Source of the DNA: Mycobacterium sp. DL592
Lineage (GTDB): Bacteria > Actinomycetota > Actinomycetes > Mycobacteriales > Mycobacteriaceae
NCBI RefSeq assembly: GCF_011694515.1
Contig: NZ_CP050192.1
Coordinates: 419,932 to 483,931 of the forward strand
DNA length: 64,000 nucleotides
Direction of reading: 5' to 3'
Part shown: one piece after another, positions 34,713 through 44,544 of the stretch
Position numbering within the stretch: the first letter of the stretch is position 1
How the letters are laid out: every line of letters begins with the position of its first letter
Notes under the pieces: generated by a model
What the model was told of the DNA's origin: nothing
The model's input: the letters and a program-made list of their open reading frames with translations, nothing else
Databases searched by the model: none
Translations under genes and position numbers: made by a program

Positions 34713-36395
34713 TCAGCCCTTCCCGGCTATGTCGAGTGCGGCCAGGTAGCCGAAGGTCATCGCGGGGCCGATGGTGCCACCCGGGCCGGGATAGGTGTGA
34801 CCCATCACCGGCGAGCTGACATTACCGGCCGCGTACAGGCCTTCGATGACCGAGCCGTCGTCGCGCAGGGCGCGGCCGTTGACGTCGGTGCGGACTCCGC
34901 CCTTGGTGCCGAGATCACCGGGCACCAGCTTCGCCGCGTAGAACGGTCCGTGCTTGATCTCGCCCAGGTTCGGGTTGGGCTTGTTGGTGGGATCGCCGTA
35001 GTACTTGTCGTAGGCACTCTCGCCACGACGGAAGTCCTCGTCGACACCGGTGCGGGCGAACCCGTTGAACCGCTCGACCGTCGCCGCGAACGAATCGGCG
35101 GGAAGTCCGGTCTTCTCCGCGAGCTCGGCCAGGCTGTCGGCCTTGACGATCACACCGGATTCCATCCACTTCTTCGGAATGCGCTGTCCGGGCTGCAATC
35201 CGGCGAAGATGTACCGGTCGCGGTACTGCTGGTCGAAGACCAGCCAGGCCGGGATGTTCTCGCCCGGGCCGTTGCCCTGGCCGTACTGGCCGCCGTACAT
35301 GTGGTGGCAGGCCTCGACGTACGGCATCGACTCGTTCATGAATCGCTTACCCGACATGTTGACGATGATCGAGCCGGGGGAGTTGCGCTCGGACAGCGCG
35401 AACCACGGCGCTCCGACCAGCGGCACCGTCGGTCCCCACCACGCGTCCTCCATCAATTCCAGTGCTGCACCGAGCTTTTCGGCGGCCACGATGCCGTCGC
35501 CGGTGTTGGCCACCGCCCCGACCGTCCACTCGGTGGTGATCGGTGCACGCTGGTACTTGATGCGCATCTGCTCGTTGTGCTCGAAGCCGCCCGAACCGAG
35601 GATCACGCCGCGACGGGCCCGGATCAGTTGCGGGTCAGCCGCTTCCGGCCCGGTGGTGTCGCGGACGTACACACCGCGCACCACGCCGTCCTCCACGTAG
35701 AGGTCGGTGAGCGCGGTATTCAGCAGCACCGGCACCCCGGCCTCACGCAGACCGATGCGCAGCGGCGCGATCAGTGCGCGGCCCATGCCCACCAGGTTCT
35801 TGCCCCGGGCGTTGGCCCATACGGTGCGCGCGCCCACCTTCAGGCTGCGCAGCACACCGCGGGGGTGACGCTTGAGCTGGTTGAGCCGCATGTAGTCCTG
35901 CTGCATCACAACGACGTTCAGCGGCACCTTGCCGTAAGCCGGCTCCAGGAACTTCTCGTCGGGTCCGAGCTTCTTGGCGTCGAACGGCTTCGGTTCGACC
36001 GAGCGGCCGCCGGGGCGCCCGCCGGGAGTCTCGGGGTAGTAGTCCGAGTAGCCCGGCACCCAGCACATCTTCAGCGGCGTGTGCTTGAGCACGAACGAGA
36101 GCATCTCCGGCCCGCGCTCGAGATAGGTGTCGATTCGTTCGGGTTCGACCACGTCACCGACGAGGGTGTGCAGATAGGTGCGCGCGGCCTCTTTGGTGTC
36201 GGTGACGCCGTCGCGCTTGAGGATCTCGTTGTTGGGAATCCAGACGCCACCACCCGACCGGGCGGTGGATCCACCGAAGTGCGGCGCCTTCTCGACGACG
36301 ACCGCCGATAGTCCCTGGTGAGCGGCGGTGAGCGCGGCGACCATACCCGCGGCGCCGCTACCGACGACGACGACGTCGAACTCCTGAGCTGTCAT
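34713..36395 (-). CDS. kstD: 3-Ketosteroid delta1-dehydrogenase KstD
   Basis: KstD introduces the 1(2) double bond into the A-ring of 3-ketosteroids, which with KshA leads to ring-B opening. The 560-residue flavoprotein has the N-terminal FAD motif VVGSGAAGMVAAL (residues 10-22) with EKAPHFGGSTARSGGGVWIP, and the C-terminal HTYPGPGGTIGPAMTFGYLA. The ATG at 36395 is only 2 bases from a KstR box, so the mRNA is probably leaderless or nearly so. It is followed by hsd4B. Confidence 0.95.
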   Translation of the reverse strand: MTAQEFDVVVVGSGAAGMVAALTAAHQGLSAVVVEKAPHFGGSTARSGGGVWIPNNEILKRDGVTDTKEAARTYLHTLVGDVVEPERIDTYLERGPEMLSFVLKHTPLKMCWVPGYSDYYPETPGGRPGGRSVEPKPFDAKKLGPDEKFLEPAYGKVPLNVVVMQQDYMRLNQLKRHPRGVLRSLKVGARTVWANARGKNLVGMGRALIAPLRIGLREAGVPVLLNTALTDLYVEDGVVRGVYVRDTTGPEAADPQLIRARRGVILGSGGFEHNEQMRIKYQRAPITTEWTVGAVANTGDGIVAAEKLGAALELMEDAWWGPTVPLVGAPWFALSERNSPGSIIVNMSGKRFMNESMPYVEACHHMYGGQYGQGNGPGENIPAWLVFDQQYRDRYIFAGLQPGQRIPKKWMESGVIVKADSLAELAEKTGLPADSFAATVERFNGFARTGVDEDFRRGESAYDKYYGDPTNKPNPNLGEIKHGPFYAAKLVPGDLGTKGGVRTDVNGRALRDDGSVIEGLYAAGNVSSPVMGHTYPGPGGTIGPAMTFGYLAALDIAGKG

Positions 36396-36397
36396 AC

Positions 36398-36411
36398 TAG
36401 AACACGTTATA
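36398..36411. promoter_or_regulatory. KstR operator between kstD and hsaE
   Basis: TAGAACACGTTATA matches TnnAACnnGTTnnA. It abuts the kstD start on the minus strand and is 138 bases from hsaE on the plus strand. Confidence 0.85.
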
Positions 36412-36549
36412 GAATTGCCCCGTCCTGGCGCTACTGACCCCACCTATCCGATCAGCGGAACGCTTACACCAGGGGGTGTCGGACAGCACTAGAATCAGCC
36501 GCACCGGGCGCCGTTCGCCCCGGTCACACCGACGAGGGGACTCCGGGTA

Positions 36550-37335
36550 ATGCTGAGCGTTGCGACGCGAGAAGAGCTTGCGGCCGAACTGGCCGAGGCC
36601 GAGCGCAGCCGTGTCCCGCTGACCCCGCTGACCGCCAATCACCCCGGCATCGACGTGGTCGACGCCTACGAGATCCAGCTCATCAACATCCGTCAGCGGG
36701 TCGCCGAGGGTGCCCGCGTGGTGGGCCACAAGGTGGGCCTGTCCTCGGAGGCGATGCAGAAGATGATGGGCGTCGACGAGCCCGACTACGGTCATCTCCT
36801 CGCCGACATGGAGGTCTTCGAGGACATCCCGGTTCCGGCCGGACGTTTCCTGTTCCCGCGCGTCGAGGTCGAGGTCGGGTTCATCCTCGCCGACGACCTG
36901 CCGGGCGCGGGGTGCACCGAGGACGACGTGCTGGCCGCGACCGCGGCGTTCGCCCCGTCCATCGAGCTGATCGACACCCGGATCAAGGACTGGAAGATCG
37001 CGTTGTGCGACACCATCGCCGACAACGCGTCGTCGGCAGGTTTCGTGCTCGGCAAGGAGCGGGTCTCGCCCAAGGACGTGGATATCAGAGCTATCCAGGC
37101 CGTCTTGACCCGCAACGGCGAGGTGGTGGCCGAGGGCCGCAGTGACGCCGTTCTCGGTAATCCGGTCACCGCCGTGGCCTGGCTGGCCCGCAAGGTCGAC
37201 AGTTTTGGCGTCCGCCTCAAAGCCGGCGACATCGTGCTGCCGGGGTCGTGCACCAGGGCCATCGACGCCCGTCCCGGCGACCAGTTCGTCGCCGACTTCG
37301 CCGGTCTGGGCTCAGTCCGGCTGTCATTCGAGTAA
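36550..37335 (+). CDS. hsaE: 2-Hydroxypenta-2,4-dienoate hydratase HsaE
   Basis: HsaE hydrates 2-hydroxyhexa-2,4-dienoate, the fragment released from rings A/B, to 4-hydroxy-2-oxohexanoate. The 261-residue protein has the fumarylacetoacetate-hydrolase-like fold markers [25 protein letters not shown] near residue 57 and [16 protein letters not shown] near residue 102, where the metal-binding acidic residues lie. It is the first gene of the hsaE-hsaG-hsaF set. A TAGAAT hexamer 54 bases upstream might be its promoter -10 box. Confidence 0.93.
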   Translation: MLSVATREELAAELAEAERSRVPLTPLTANHPGIDVVDAYEIQLINIRQRVAEGARVVGHKVGLSSEAMQKMMGVDEPDYGHLLADMEVFEDIPVPAGRFLFPRVEVEVGFILADDLPGAGCTEDDVLAATAAFAPSIELIDTRIKDWKIALCDTIADNASSAGFVLGKERVSPKDVDIRAIQAVLTRNGEVVAEGRSDAVLGNPVTAVAWLARKVDSFGVRLKAGDIVLPGSCTRAIDARPGDQFVADFAGLGSVRLSFE

Positions 37336-37348
37336 GAGGAGCGTTCAT

Positions 37349-38290
37349 ATGGCCGCAACGGCCAAGAAGTCCGTCGCCATCGTCGGCTCGGGCAACATCA
37401 GCACCGACCTGCTCTACAAGCTGCTGCGCTCGGACTGGCTCGAGCCGCGCTGGATGATCGGCATCGACCCGGAAAGCGAGGGTCTGGCCCGCGCCCGCAA
37501 GCTGGGTCTGGAGACCAGCCATGAAGGCGTGGACTGGCTGCTCGCCCAGTCGGAGAAGCCGGATCTGGTGTTCGAGGCGACCAGCGCCTACGTGCACAAG
37601 GCCGCCGCGCCGCGCTACGCCGAGGCCGGCATCCGGGCGATCGACCTGACCCCGGCCGCCGTCGGCCCCGGTGTCATCCCGCCGGCCAACCTGCGCGCGC
37701 ACCTGGACGCACCCAACGTCAACATGGTCACCTGCGGTGGCCAGGCCACCATCCCGATGGTGTACGCCGTGAGCCGCGTCGTGGATGTGCCGTATGCCGA
37801 GATCGTCGCGTCGGTGTCGTCGGCCTCGGCCGGTCCGGGCACCCGCGCCAACATCGACGAGTTCACCAAGACGACCAGCGCCGGCGTCGAGGTCATCGGC
37901 GGTGCCAAACGCGGCAAGGCGATCATCATCCTCAACCCGGCCGATCCGCCGATGATCATGCGCGACACCATCTTCTGCGCGATCCCCGAGGATGCCGACC
38001 ATGACGCCATCACCGCCTCCATCAAGGAGGTCGTGGCCGAGGTGCAGACCTACGTGCCCGGGTACCGGTTGCTCAACGAGCCGCAGTTCGACGAGCCGAC
38101 CGTCTACAACGGGGGCAACCATCTCGTGACCACGTTCGTGGAGGTCGAGGGTGCCGGCGATTACCTGCCGCCGTATGCGGGAAATCTCGACATCATGACC
38201 GCCGCGGCCACCAAGGTCGGCGAGGAGATCGCCAAAGAGTTGGCCGGCGCGGGGTCACTGTCTTCATCGGCAACAGGAGCGCAAGCATGA
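37349..38290 (+). CDS. hsaG: Acylating propanal/acetaldehyde dehydrogenase HsaG
   Basis: HsaG oxidises the aldehyde released by HsaF to propionyl-CoA, with substrate channelling between them. The 313-residue protein has an NAD-binding segment [18 protein letters not shown] at about residues 11-28 and the catalytic Cys129 in [12 protein letters not shown]. The ATG at 37349 follows an AGAGGAG site, so longer in-frame extensions into hsaE are rejected. It overlaps hsaF by ATGA. Confidence 0.94.
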   Translation: MAATAKKSVAIVGSGNISTDLLYKLLRSDWLEPRWMIGIDPESEGLARARKLGLETSHEGVDWLLAQSEKPDLVFEATSAYVHKAAAPRYAEAGIRAIDLTPAAVGPGVIPPANLRAHLDAPNVNMVTCGGQATIPMVYAVSRVVDVPYAEIVASVSSASAGPGTRANIDEFTKTTSAGVEVIGGAKRGKAIIILNPADPPMIMRDTIFCAIPEDADHDAITASIKEVVAEVQTYVPGYRLLNEPQFDEPTVYNGGNHLVTTFVEVEGAGDYLPPYAGNLDIMTAAATKVGEEIAKELAGAGSLSSSATGAQA

Positions 38291-39378
38291 GTGCACAGGT
38301 CTGGTTCGACGCCAGCTGGGATGTCCGGATGACGGACACCTCTCTGCGGGACGGCAGCCATCACAAGCGCCACCAGTTCACCAAGGACGAAGTCGGCGCC
38401 ATCGTCGCCGCCCTGGACGCCGCAGGCGTGCCGGTGATCGAGGTGACCCACGGCGACGGGCTGGGTGGGTCCAGCTTCAACTACGGGTTCTCGAAGACCC
38501 CGGAGCAGGAGCTGATCAAGCTGGCCGCCGAGACGGCCAAGGAATCCAAGATCGCCTTCCTGATGCTGCCCGGCGTGGGCACCAAGGAAGACATCAAGGA
38601 AGCGCAGAACAATGGTGGCTCGATCTGCCGGATCGCTACCCACTGCACCGAAGCCGACGTGTCGATCCAGCACTTCGGGTTGGCCCGCGAGCTCGGCCTG
38701 GAGACCGTCGGGTTCCTGATGATGAGCCACACCATCTCACCGGAGAAGCTGGCCAAGCAGGCTCGGATCATGGCCGACGCCGGCTGCCAGTGCGTCTACG
38801 TGGTCGACTCGGCCGGTGCGCTGGTGCTCGAAGGCGTGGCCGATCGGGTGGCGGCTCTGGTCGCCGAACTGGGTGACGATGCCCAGGTCGGTTTCCACGG
38901 CCACGAGAACCTCGGCCTGGGGGTGGCCAACTCGGTGGAGGCGGTGCGCGCGGGCGCCAAGCAGATCGACGGCAGCTGCCGCCGGTTCGGCGCCGGTGCG
39001 GGCAATGCTCCGGTGGAAGCGTTGATCGGGGTGTTCGACAAGATCGGCGTCAAGACCGGTATCGACTTCTTCGAGATCGCCGACGCCGCCGAAGAGGTCG
39101 TCGCCCCCGCGATGCCGGCCGAGTGCCTGCTGGACCGCAACGCGCTGATCATGGGCTACTCGGGGGTGTACTCGAGCTTCCTCAAGCACGCCATCCGCCA
39201 GTCCGAGCGCTACGGCGTTCCCGCCCATCAGCTGCTGCACCGCGCCGGGCAGCGCAAGCTGATCGGCGGCCAGGAGGATCAGCTGATCGACATCGCGCTG
39301 GAGATCCAGCGCGAGCAGGCGGCCGGCGGGCAGGAGCGCAGCGACTCGGGGACTGCTTCAGCCGCGGCCAAGGGCTAG
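38287..39378 (+). CDS. hsaF: 4-Hydroxy-2-oxovalerate/oxohexanoate aldolase HsaF
   Basis: HsaF cleaves 4-hydroxy-2-oxohexanoate to pyruvate and propanal. The 363-residue DRE-TIM barrel protein has the metal/pyruvate motif [15 protein letters not shown] near residue 17 and the metal-binding His pair in [14 protein letters not shown] near residue 200. It carries a C-terminal tail of about 17 residues with GGQERSDSG, encoded by a copy of the dispersed repeat at 39325-39351; M. tuberculosis HsaF is about that much shorter. Confidence 0.94.
   Translation: MSAQVWFDASWDVRMTDTSLRDGSHHKRHQFTKDEVGAIVAALDAAGVPVIEVTHGDGLGGSSFNYGFSKTPEQELIKLAAETAKESKIAFLMLPGVGTKEDIKEAQNNGGSICRIATHCTEADVSIQHFGLARELGLETVGFLMMSHTISPEKLAKQARIMADAGCQCVYVVDSAGALVLEGVADRVAALVAELGDDAQVGFHGHENLGLGVANSVEAVRAGAKQIDGSCRRFGAGAGNAPVEALIGVFDKIGVKTGIDFFEIADAAEEVVAPAMPAECLLDRNALIMGYSGVYSSFLKHAIRQSERYGVPAHQLLHRAGQRKLIGGQEDQLIDIALEIQREQAAGGQERSDSGTASAAAKG
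39325..39351 (+). repeat. Coding dispersed repeat (GGQERSDSG), copy in hsaF tail
   Basis: The segment is 26/27 identical to the complement of 17601-17627; the single change turns Pro to Ser. It lies at the extreme C-terminus of HsaF, outside the catalytic barrel. Confidence 0.6.
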
Positions 39379-39408
39379 TCGAGAGCGCTGTCGGGCCCGC
39401 AGGGCACG

Positions 39409-41517
39409 ATGGTGCCCATGACCCAGCCGGCGGCCACCCGCGAGCACGCCCAGGCCATCCTCGAACAGTTGGCCGGACCCGCCGCGGTCCTGCACGACGA
39501 CCAGTGGACGGCCATCGAAGCGCTCGTGGTGCAGCGCCGCCAGGCGCTCGTCGTGCAGCGCACCGGGTGGGGCAAGTCGGCGGTGTACTTCATCGCCGCC
39601 AAGCTGCTGCGCGAGCGCGGTCATGGTGCGACCGTCATCGTCTCGCCTCTGCTGGCGTTGATGCGCAACCAGGTCGCCGCCGCCCAGCGCGCGGGCGTTC
39701 GCGCGGCCGCCATAAACTCCGGCAACGTCACCGAGTGGGATGACATTCACCAGCGGGTCAACGGCGGTCAGCTCGACGTCCTGCTGGTCAGTCCGGAACG
39801 CCTGAACAACCCGGAGTTCCGCGACACCGTTCTGCCGGCGCTGGCCGCCGACGCCGGACTGGTGGTGGTCGACGAGGCGCACTGCGTCTCGGACTGGGGT
39901 CACGACTTTCGCCCCGACTATCGGCGGATCCGGACGCTGATCGCCGAACTCGGTTCGGACGTACCGGTTTTGGCGACCACCGCCACCGCCAACGACCGGG
40001 TCGTCAACGACGTCGCAGCCCAGTTGGGGGTCGGCGGCCGGGACACGCTTGTACTGCGCGGGGGGCTCGACCGCGAGTCGCTGCGGCTGTCGGTAGTCCA
40101 GGCCGGCGGCGGTGCACAGCGCACAGCGTGGCTGGCCGAGCACCTCGATGCGCTGCCGGGTTCCGGGATCGTCTACACGCTGACCGTCGCCCAGGCGCAC
40201 GACGTGGCGGCGCTGCTGCGCGAGCGCGGCCACGAGGTGGCCGCCTACACCGGGTCCACGGAAACCGCTGAGCGCGAACAGCTCGAGGCGGATCTGCTGG
40301 AGAACCGGGTCAAGGCCCTGATCGCCACCTCGGCGCTCGGGATGGGGTTCGACAAGCCGGATCTCGGCTTCGTCGTGCACCTCGGTGCGCCGTCCTCGCC
40401 GATCGCGTACTACCAGCAGGTCGGCCGCGCGGGCCGCTCGACGGACAGCGCCGAGGTGGTGCTGCTGCCGGGGCGTGAAGACCAGGATGTCTGGCGATAC
40501 TTCGCATCGGTGGCATTTCCCTCGGAAGCCATGGTGCGCAATGTGATTGGTGCGCTGGAGCCCGACCGGCCACAGTCGACGCCGGCCTTGGAGCCGCTGG
40601 TGGATCTGGGCCGCACCCGGCTGGAGATGGTGTTGAAGGTGCTCGACGTCGACGGTGCGGTGCGACGGGTCAAAGGCGGGTGGGTAGGCACCGGCCAGCC
40701 ATGGGACTACGACGAGGTGCGGTACCGCCAACTCGACGAGGCCCGCCGCCGCGAGCAGCAGGCCATGCTCGACTACCAGAGCACCGACGAATGCCGAATG
40801 ACGTTCCTGCGCAGGCAACTCGACGACCCCGACCTCACCGATGGCGAGCGGTGCGGCCGCTGCGACAACTGTGCCGGCGCCCGGTTCACCGCTGCGGTGG
40901 ACGACGGTGCCGCAGCGCTGACCGCAGAGCGGCTGATGCGCCCAGGCATAGAGATCACCCCACGCAAACAGTGGCCGTCAGGGCTCGGCAAGCTGGGCGT
41001 CACCCTCAGTGGCCGCATCGGTGACGGTCCCGCCCCGGGCCGGGCGATCGGGCGACTGACCGACCTGGGCTGGGGCCCGCGTCTGCGACGTCTGCTCGAC
41101 GAACCTGACGGCGAAGTCCCACCGGAGGTGGTGCAGGCGGCGGTCAAGGTGCTCGCCGCCTGGAACTGGTCGACCCGACCGACCGCGGTGCTGGCGCTCG
41201 ACTCGGACTCCCATCCGGTCCTGATCTCGTCGCTGGCGCGCGAGGTGGCCCGGCTCGGCAGGCTGACCGATCTCGGTGTGCTGCACTACGCCGCCGGTCG
41301 CCGCCCGGTCGCGGCGGCCAACTCCGCCTATCGTGTCGCTGCGCTGGAGGGATCGTGGTCGGCGCCGGACCCGTCGGCCATCGCTGCCGCGGGCGGGCCG
41401 GTGCTGCTGGTCGATGACCTCACCGACACCGGCTGGACGTTGACGATGGCGGCGCGGGTGGTCCGAGGGGCCGGCGCGCCCGCGGTGTTACCCCTCGTAC
41501 TCGCGGCCACCAGCTGA
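39409..41517 (+). CDS. RecQ-like DNA helicase with phosphoribosyltransferase-like tail
   Basis: The 702-residue protein has a complete RecQ helicase core: Walker A in [12 protein letters not shown] near residue 50, the DEAH box in [19 protein letters not shown] near residue 152, TATAN, and the arginine-finger motif QQVGRAGRS near residue 340. A zinc-binding cysteine cluster follows ([11 protein letters not shown]...CGRCDNC, about residues 460-487). The C-terminal 180 residues contain [20 protein letters not shown], which is the PRPP-binding motif of phosphoribosyltransferases. The function of that tail in DNA repair is not known. It starts 30 bases after hsaF and is not obviously steroid-linked. 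Confidence 0.88.
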   Translation: MVPMTQPAATREHAQAILEQLAGPAAVLHDDQWTAIEALVVQRRQALVVQRTGWGKSAVYFIAAKLLRERGHGATVIVSPLLALMRNQVAAAQRAGVRAAAINSGNVTEWDDIHQRVNGGQLDVLLVSPERLNNPEFRDTVLPALAADAGLVVVDEAHCVSDWGHDFRPDYRRIRTLIAELGSDVPVLATTATANDRVVNDVAAQLGVGGRDTLVLRGGLDRESLRLSVVQAGGGAQRTAWLAEHLDALPGSGIVYTLTVAQAHDVAALLRERGHEVAAYTGSTETAEREQLEADLLENRVKALIATSALGMGFDKPDLGFVVHLGAPSSPIAYYQQVGRAGRSTDSAEVVLLPGREDQDVWRYFASVAFPSEAMVRNVIGALEPDRPQSTPALEPLVDLGRTRLEMVLKVLDVDGAVRRVKGGWVGTGQPWDYDEVRYRQLDEARRREQQAMLDYQSTDECRMTFLRRQLDDPDLTDGERCGRCDNCAGARFTAAVDDGAAALTAERLMRPGIEITPRKQWPSGLGKLGVTLSGRIGDGPAPGRAIGRLTDLGWGPRLRRLLDEPDGEVPPEVVQAAVKVLAAWNWSTRPTAVLALDSDSHPVLISSLAREVARLGRLTDLGVLHYAAGRRPVAAANSAYRVAALEGSWSAPDPSAIAAAGGPVLLVDDLTDTGWTLTMAARVVRGAGAPAVLPLVLAATS

Positions 41518-41525
41518 CAGCTAAG

Positions 41526-42437
41526 TCACCACGCGGGCTTCGACCCGCCAAGCTGCGCGGTGAGCGCGTCGGCGGCGGCGACCACACCCCGCGCGTGTTT
41601 GGTGATCTCGGTGTCGGTCAGCGCACGGCCGATCTGCAGGGATACCGTCATCGCTTGCCGGTGGTGTTGGTCGTAGACCGGTGCGGAGATGACGCTCACG
41701 TCGTGCCGCTGGCGCGGGCCCGACGTCTCGGGCTCCCCGCGCAGGTGCACCCGCTCGCCGATGTCGGAGATCAATTCGCCCAGCAGGGCCCGCAATTCGT
41801 CGGGCAGCGTGCTCGACATGCCGGCCATCAGCGCGTACAGGCGCCGCCCTGCCGGGGTGAGCCGCTCGACGAGATAGCCCGACGTGCGGCACTCGGCGAT
41901 GACGCGTTCGAGCCGACGGCTGTCGGTGCGCAACGGAATGGTGGGTGTCTTGGCCAACCAGGCCCGCATCGCGTCGTCGTCCCACAGCACGAACATCAGG
42001 CCGACAGGCGGGGCGAACGGATAGCTCTGCCCGACACGCACTCCGACGTCGGAACCCGGCGGACCCACGAGCTCCAGCAGCGTGATCCGGTCGTCGACCA
42101 CGCCGGCCAGTGCCGCCGTGGTGTTGAAGGCCCGGGACAGCCGGCCCAGTTCGGCGCGGGCCGCCGGATTGACCCGCATCGACTCCTGCGCGATCTGGCC
42201 CAGGGTGATCAGGCTGGGCCCCAGCCGGTAGGTCTTGTCCTTGGGGTCGCGCACCAGATAGCCGGCTTCGGTGAGCGTGGTGACGATGCCCAGGCAGGTC
42301 GGCTTCGACAGATCGAGCCGGCGGGCCAGCTGCGACAGTCCGAACTGATCGTGCGGGTGCTTGGCGAGGAAGTCGAGGATCGTCACCACGCGCTGTGTCG
42401 GGGGAGAGGAGCGCCCGGACGACTCACCGTTGACCAT
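41526..42437 (-). CDS. IclR-family transcriptional regulator
   Basis: The 303-residue regulator has an N-terminal winged helix (residues about 14-75; VVTILDFLAKHPHDQFGLSQLARRLDLSKPTCLGIVTTL) and a C-terminal IclR effector domain, ending in RALTDTEITKHARGVVAAADALT. IclR regulators commonly sense small aromatic or carboxylate compounds. It diverges from the Rv3531c-like operon across a gap that holds a perfect KstR box, and might respond to a steroid breakdown product; no operator for it could be identified. Confidence 0.87.
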   Translation of the reverse strand: MVNGESSGRSSPPTQRVVTILDFLAKHPHDQFGLSQLARRLDLSKPTCLGIVTTLTEAGYLVRDPKDKTYRLGPSLITLGQIAQESMRVNPAARAELGRLSRAFNTTAALAGVVDDRITLLELVGPPGSDVGVRVGQSYPFAPPVGLMFVLWDDDAMRAWLAKTPTIPLRTDSRRLERVIAECRTSGYLVERLTPAGRRLYALMAGMSSTLPDELRALLGELISDIGERVHLRGEPETSGPRQRHDVSVISAPVYDQHHRQAMTVSLQIGRALTDTEITKHARGVVAAADALTAQLGGSKPAW

Positions 42438-42493
42438 TGCAGAATCGTACCTCTATGTTACAGATATGGACCGCTAAGCAGGTTGACTCCGAT

Positions 42494-42507
42494 TAGAACA
42501 CGTTCTA
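42494..42507. promoter_or_regulatory. KstR operator upstream of Rv3531c-like operon
   Basis: TAGAACACGTTCTA is a perfect palindrome matching TnnAACnnGTTnnA. It lies 56 bases before the Rv3531c-like start and 56 bases from the iclR-like start. Confidence 0.9.
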
Positions 42508-42563
42508 CTGTCGGTTCAGCAGACGTACCGGTGTGGTCGAATATTGAAACGCGAGGGCAGTAG

Positions 42564-43691
42564 ATGTATACCCAACCGCTGGCGGAGGCCATCGCCGAGG
42601 CCGAGCGCCTCGTCACGGAAGCACACTTCATCGAGAGCGAAGCCGACCTCCTCGAGGGTCTGCAGTATCTGGCCGGCTGCATCGCGGCCTGCACGCACGT
42701 CGCCTTCGACTACGACCGCGACCATCCCTTCCTGCACTCCGGCACCGGCCCGTTCACCAAGATGGGCCTGGACAATCCCGACACCATGTACTTCGGCACC
42801 CGCGTGGTGGCCGGCAAGGAATACGTCGTGACCGGCACGCGCGGCACCACCACCGACGTCAGCTTCCAGCTGCTCGGGGGCGAGTACACCGACAAAGTCG
42901 TCCCCGACAGCGAGACCGCGTTCGACGACCGCAAGCTCGACATCGCGTCCGACGGCACCTTCGAGTGGCGATTCACCCCGGATACCAACGCGCAGCTGGT
43001 GATTCGCGAGGTCTACAACGACTGGGCCGCCCAACGCGGCAGCTTCGCGATCGCCCGTACCGACACCGCAGGCACGGCGCCGCCGCCACTGACCAAAGAG
43101 CTGATCGAAAAGCGTTATGCCACCGCGGGTAAGCAGCTGGTTCAGCGCGTCAAGACCTGGCTGCAGTTCCCGAAATGGTTCTACGACAACCTGCCGGTCA
43201 ATACGCTGACGGCCCCGCGGCTCACCCCCGGCGGGCTGGCCACCCAGTATTCGTCGGTGGGCCACTACGACATCACGTCAGACCAGGCGCTGATCCTCAC
43301 CCTGCCGGTCTCCGATGCGCCCTACCTCGGGTTCCAGCTCGGCAGCCTGTGGTACATCTCGCTGGACTACATCAATCACCAGACCTCGCTCAACGGCACT
43401 CAGGCGCAGGCTGATCCGGACGGCAAGATCCGTATCGTCGTATCCGACCGCAGCCCCGGCGTGACCAACTGGGTCGAGACACTCGGCCACGACAAGGGCT
43501 ACCTGCAGTTCCGCTGGCAGCGCGTTTCGCGCGAGCTGACCGCGGCCGACGGTCCCACCCTGGAGCTGGTCGACCTCGACGACGTGGCGGGCAAACTGCC
43601 CTACTACGAACACAACAAGATCTCCGACGAAGGCTGGCGGGAGCGAATCGCCCTGCGCCAGAAACTCATTGGTAACAGGATGGTGGGATAG
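42564..43691 (+). CDS. Conserved DUF1214-type protein, Rv3531c-like
   Basis: This 375-residue protein has the same length and neighbours as Rv3531c, whose function is not established. The C-terminal 170 residues show the DUF1214 pattern (YDITSDQALILTLPVSDAPYLGFQLGSLWYISLDYINHQTSLNG, and GVTNWVETLGHDKGYLQFRWQR). It lacks a signal peptide or membrane segment. As the first gene after a perfect KstR box it should be induced on sterols. The SDR gene follows after 3 bases. Confidence 0.85.
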   Translation: MYTQPLAEAIAEAERLVTEAHFIESEADLLEGLQYLAGCIAACTHVAFDYDRDHPFLHSGTGPFTKMGLDNPDTMYFGTRVVAGKEYVVTGTRGTTTDVSFQLLGGEYTDKVVPDSETAFDDRKLDIASDGTFEWRFTPDTNAQLVIREVYNDWAAQRGSFAIARTDTAGTAPPPLTKELIEKRYATAGKQLVQRVKTWLQFPKWFYDNLPVNTLTAPRLTPGGLATQYSSVGHYDITSDQALILTLPVSDAPYLGFQLGSLWYISLDYINHQTSLNGTQAQADPDGKIRIVVSDRSPGVTNWVETLGHDKGYLQFRWQRVSRELTAADGPTLELVDLDDVAGKLPYYEHNKISDEGWRERIALRQKLIGNRMVG

Positions 43692-43694
43692 GTC

Positions 43695-44477
43695 ATGGCG
43701 GGCTTGCTGGAGAACAAAGTCGTGGTCATCAGCGGGGTGGGTCCCGCGCTGGGTACCACGCTGGCACGCCGATGTGCCGAGGCCGGCGCGGACCTGGTCC
43801 TGGCGGCGCGCACCGTCGGAAGGCTTGACGACGTCGCCAAGGAGATCACCGGGCTCGGCCGTCGCGCGTTGTCGGTCGGCACCGACATCACCGACCCCGA
43901 GCAGGTGGACAACCTGGTCAAGCAGACCCTGGACACCTACGGCCGAGTCGACGTACTGGTCAACAATGCGTTCAAGGTCCCGTCGATGAAGCCGTTCGCC
44001 AACACCACCTTCGAGCACATCCGCGAGACTTTGGAGCTCACCGTGCTCGGTGCGCTGCGGATGATCCAGGGCTTCACCCCGGCGCTGACCGAAGCCAAAG
44101 GCTCGGTGGTCAACGTCAACTCGATGGTCGTGCGCCATTCGGACCCCAAGCAGGGCGCCTACAAGATGGCCAAGGCGGCGTTGCTGGCCATGTCGGAGTC
44201 GCTGGCCAGTGAGCTCGGCGAGCGGGGTATTCGGGTGAATTCGGTTCTGCCCGGCTATATCTGGGGTGGCACATTGCAGAGCTACTTCGAACATCAAGCC
44301 GGCAAGTACGGCACCACGGTGGACGAGATCTACAAGGCCGCCGCGGTCAACAGTGATCTCAAGCGGCTGCCCACCGAGGACGAGGTCGCCTCGGCAATCC
44401 TGTTCATGGCCAGCGATCTGTCCAACGGCATCACCGGCCAGACCCTCGACGTCAACTGCGGGGAGTATCACAACTGA
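43695..44477 (+). CDS. SDR oxidoreductase, Rv3530c-like
   Basis: The 260-residue SDR has ISGVGPALGTTLARRCAEAG at the dinucleotide site, so the classic TGxxxGxG is altered (SGVGPALG). NNAF replaces the usual NNAG near residue 92, and the catalytic pair is NSMVV with YKMAK near residues 142-159. Cofactor preference is therefore uncertain. It lies in the KstR-controlled operon between the Rv3531c-like gene and a sulfotransferase-like gene and may act on a side-chain alcohol. Confidence 0.85.
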   Translation: MAGLLENKVVVISGVGPALGTTLARRCAEAGADLVLAARTVGRLDDVAKEITGLGRRALSVGTDITDPEQVDNLVKQTLDTYGRVDVLVNNAFKVPSMKPFANTTFEHIRETLELTVLGALRMIQGFTPALTEAKGSVVNVNSMVVRHSDPKQGAYKMAKAALLAMSESLASELGERGIRVNSVLPGYIWGGTLQSYFEHQAGKYGTTVDEIYKAAAVNSDLKRLPTEDEVASAILFMASDLSNGITGQTLDVNCGEYHN

Positions 44478-44482
44478 TGGTG

Positions 44483-44534
44483 GGAGTGAGTGAGGATCGC
44501 AGCGAGGCACGAGCGAGGACCGGAGCGATCGAGG
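44483..44534 (+). repeat. GC-rich G/A-purine repeat between SDR and sulfotransferase genes
   Basis: The gap holds several overlapping units of the type GAGCGAGGA and GATCGCAGCGAGG. Similar short elements are scattered in mycobacterial intergenic DNA. No other copy this long was seen in the window. It separates two genes that are otherwise in one operon and could form an RNA hairpin. Confidence 0.35.
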
Positions 44535-44544
44535 TGGAAAAACG

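Noticed and set aside
36490..36495. TAGAAT could be a -10 promoter box for hsaE.
   Set aside because: No convincing -35 element at proper distance was found, so I kept it only as a remark.
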